Assembly (NCBI GenBank): GCA_008921705.1
Contig: VFFE01006711.1
Location: forward strand, 875,172 to 939,171
DNA from: Burhinus oedicnemus
Lineage: Eukaryota > Chordata > Aves > Charadriiformes > Burhinidae
DNA: 64,000 nt
Reading direction: 5' to 3'
The notes below the pieces were generated by a model. It saw only the letters and a list, made by a program, of their open reading frames with translations. It was not told where the DNA came from and made no database searches. Below, in pieces: positions 62,490 to 64,000 of the stretch (position 1 is its first letter; each line of letters begins with the position of its first letter). Both the position numbers and the translations under genes were made by a program.

Positions 62490-64000
62490 CCAAAACATAA
62501 AGTCAGCCCATTCCTGAATCCTTTGAGGCTTATCTATTCCAGTTACCACTGAAATATCCATGACAGGGCCTGCAAACCCTCCCAGCCTTCTGAACCATAC
62601 ACTAACATTTTTGAGCATCTCATAACGCAGACATCATAATTCACAAGACAGAAGGAGCTCCCAGGCTGGATTACACAGCTGACAATGCCGTTATGTAGGT
62701 TGCACCACTTGCTTTGCAGGGTGGCCTGGTTATACAGCTGGGTCCCTGGGCAATAAACTAAGGTTGTTCTGAATGGTCCCAAATGACTCTTCCTTTCTCA
62801 TGCAGACTGTCAGGTTATGCCACCACATCTTCTCCTAGTTACTCAGAGCAGAGAATTTTGGTTGACAAATATAAGGACAGGGATGTAAGTGCAAAAATGG
62901 AAGAAACCAGTCACCTGTCACCCGGTTTCTTAGCTTAGGTAACAGTCAGATCAGCAGCTGGATTAAGCCTTTCATAATATAGTTAAATCCAGTGCTACAC
63001 TGCATGTAGATATTTCATACTAGCAGTGGTTGAATGTCCCTGAGCACAAGGATCAACAGTCTCGATTCTCATTAACATGTCTTCAAAATGCAGACACTGA
63101 GGTCTAAACAGACTTTCCAAAGAGGTAAGCTTGTTGTTTATTAACAAGGTTAATAAATGATTGTGATCCATCCATGGATCAACTGCTTGTGAGTTGTGGG
63201 CAGCTCAGAAAGCACACAAGTGACCACTCCTGCACTATCATGCCCTAAGACCTCACTGCCTAGTATCTTTCAAACCACCGTTGGTTCAAACTTAATTTTA
63301 CCCCAGAAACATCTCCTTTTCCTGTCATCTTTTGCGCTCGGCACACAGAAGCTCATCTAACACAAAACACTTTGTCTTGGGAGAATAAACCTGTTGGAAT
63401 TTTTTCAGACAGAAGATCAATAAAGTGGGAACAGCTTGAAAAGTCAATCAGCTTCAGTAAGTCCCCCAGGAGATGGCTGGGTGATTGTCATTTTAATGAA
63501 GGAATAGTAAATGGAGCACAACGCAGTGTGCAACCCCTTCAAACTCATGAGGGAGGATATTTTAGGCTGAGAAGCAGGGAAAGAAAAGGAAGCACTGAAG
63601 ACACCAGTCATCTCTCTAGCTTGATAGGCTGTCTCAAGAAGCAGTCAGAAAGAGCTAACTTAATCTTCCTCAGATTGAGAATTAGCTCCAGTACTACACT
63701 GCAAAATGATATTTCCTCCAGATATTAGATGAGGAATACTTTTGTTTAGGCCCGGAAATACAAGGATAAATAGCCCTTATGCCTTTGCTCCTAAGCAGTG
63801 TGCTGAAAGTGTAGTTCTTATTCATGTTAAAGTCATGACTTTTACCTAAATGAAGTTTATGAAGAGCTAAGCACCCTGCATATTACCAGGGCAAACAGAA
63901 GGGGAAAGTTGCCTGTGATCCAAGACGCTAAAGTCCTTTTTCTAGACACACTATGGATTTTCTTTATGTCTCTGGATTTAACCAGAAGTTAACTACTTAA

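Larger units (their letters stand above)
56961..64000 (-). other. Intron upstream of exon A (rest, incomplete): no gene recognised
   Basis: 7 kb without a recognisable exon; I looked specifically for the preceding SorCS exon, which should end in a phase leaving two bases of a codon. It holds an A/C-rich tract at 57209-57289, a possible CR1 relic at 57870-57960, a T run at 58543-58557, a 20-base tandem pair at 61158-61197, a weak MIR-like word at 61350-61395 ('acctcagtttcccaactggg') and an AAAT repeat at 62472-62489. Confidence 0.65.

Noticed and set aside
51027..64000. Search for the exon that precedes exon A
   Set aside because: No donor with matching phase and SorCS wording was found; it probably lies beyond the window end.

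Overview
This window is vertebrate nuclear DNA, almost certainly from a bird. It has long non-coding stretches, AT-rich intronic composition, several CR1 LINE 3' ends with the tail ATTCTATGATTCTATGA, and a solo LTR of the avian ERVL type that begins TGTCCT and ends in CA. There is no bacterial-style gene packing, and most open frames longer than 60 codons are what chance gives in 64 kb.

One gene is supported. Three coding exons on the minus strand, at 50927-51026, 38181-38339 and 8286-8359, join in compatible phases and encode 110 consecutive codons plus two split codons of a VPS10-domain receptor of the SorCS family. The wording fits SORCS3 best and SORCS1 second best; SORCS2 is a poor match. 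Each exon carries one Asp-box of the luminal beta-propeller. The introns are 12,587 bp and 29,821 bp, and those at both window edges are incomplete (at least 12.9 kb upstream and 8.3 kb downstream). The signal peptide, the start of the propeller, the PKD region, the membrane segment and the cytoplasmic tail all lie outside the window.

The rest is intron. From 1 to 8285 it holds only weak ancient SINE-like traces. The long intron (8360-38180) holds a minus-strand CR1 at 20561-21245, a perfect 19-copy GGAAAAA array at 24191-24323, the complete solo LTR at 25477-26125 with AGAGG target-site duplications, a purine-rich tract near 28 kb, and a plus-strand CR1 at 31250-31510. The middle intron (38340-50926) holds two CR1 3' ends in opposite orientation (41941-42166 plus, 42457-43180 minus) and an ancient CR1 relic at 47807-47900. 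The upstream intron (51027-64000) holds two 89-bp copies of one motif 663 bp apart, a Z-DNA-prone CA/CG tract at 54253-54302 and a plus-strand CR1 at 56670-56960.

I found no RNA gene, CRISPR array, operon, nested protein gene or new multi-gene system. The items most worth a second look are the dated LTR insertion, the heptamer array, the inverted CR1 pair inside the transcript, and possible conserved regulatory islands in the introns.
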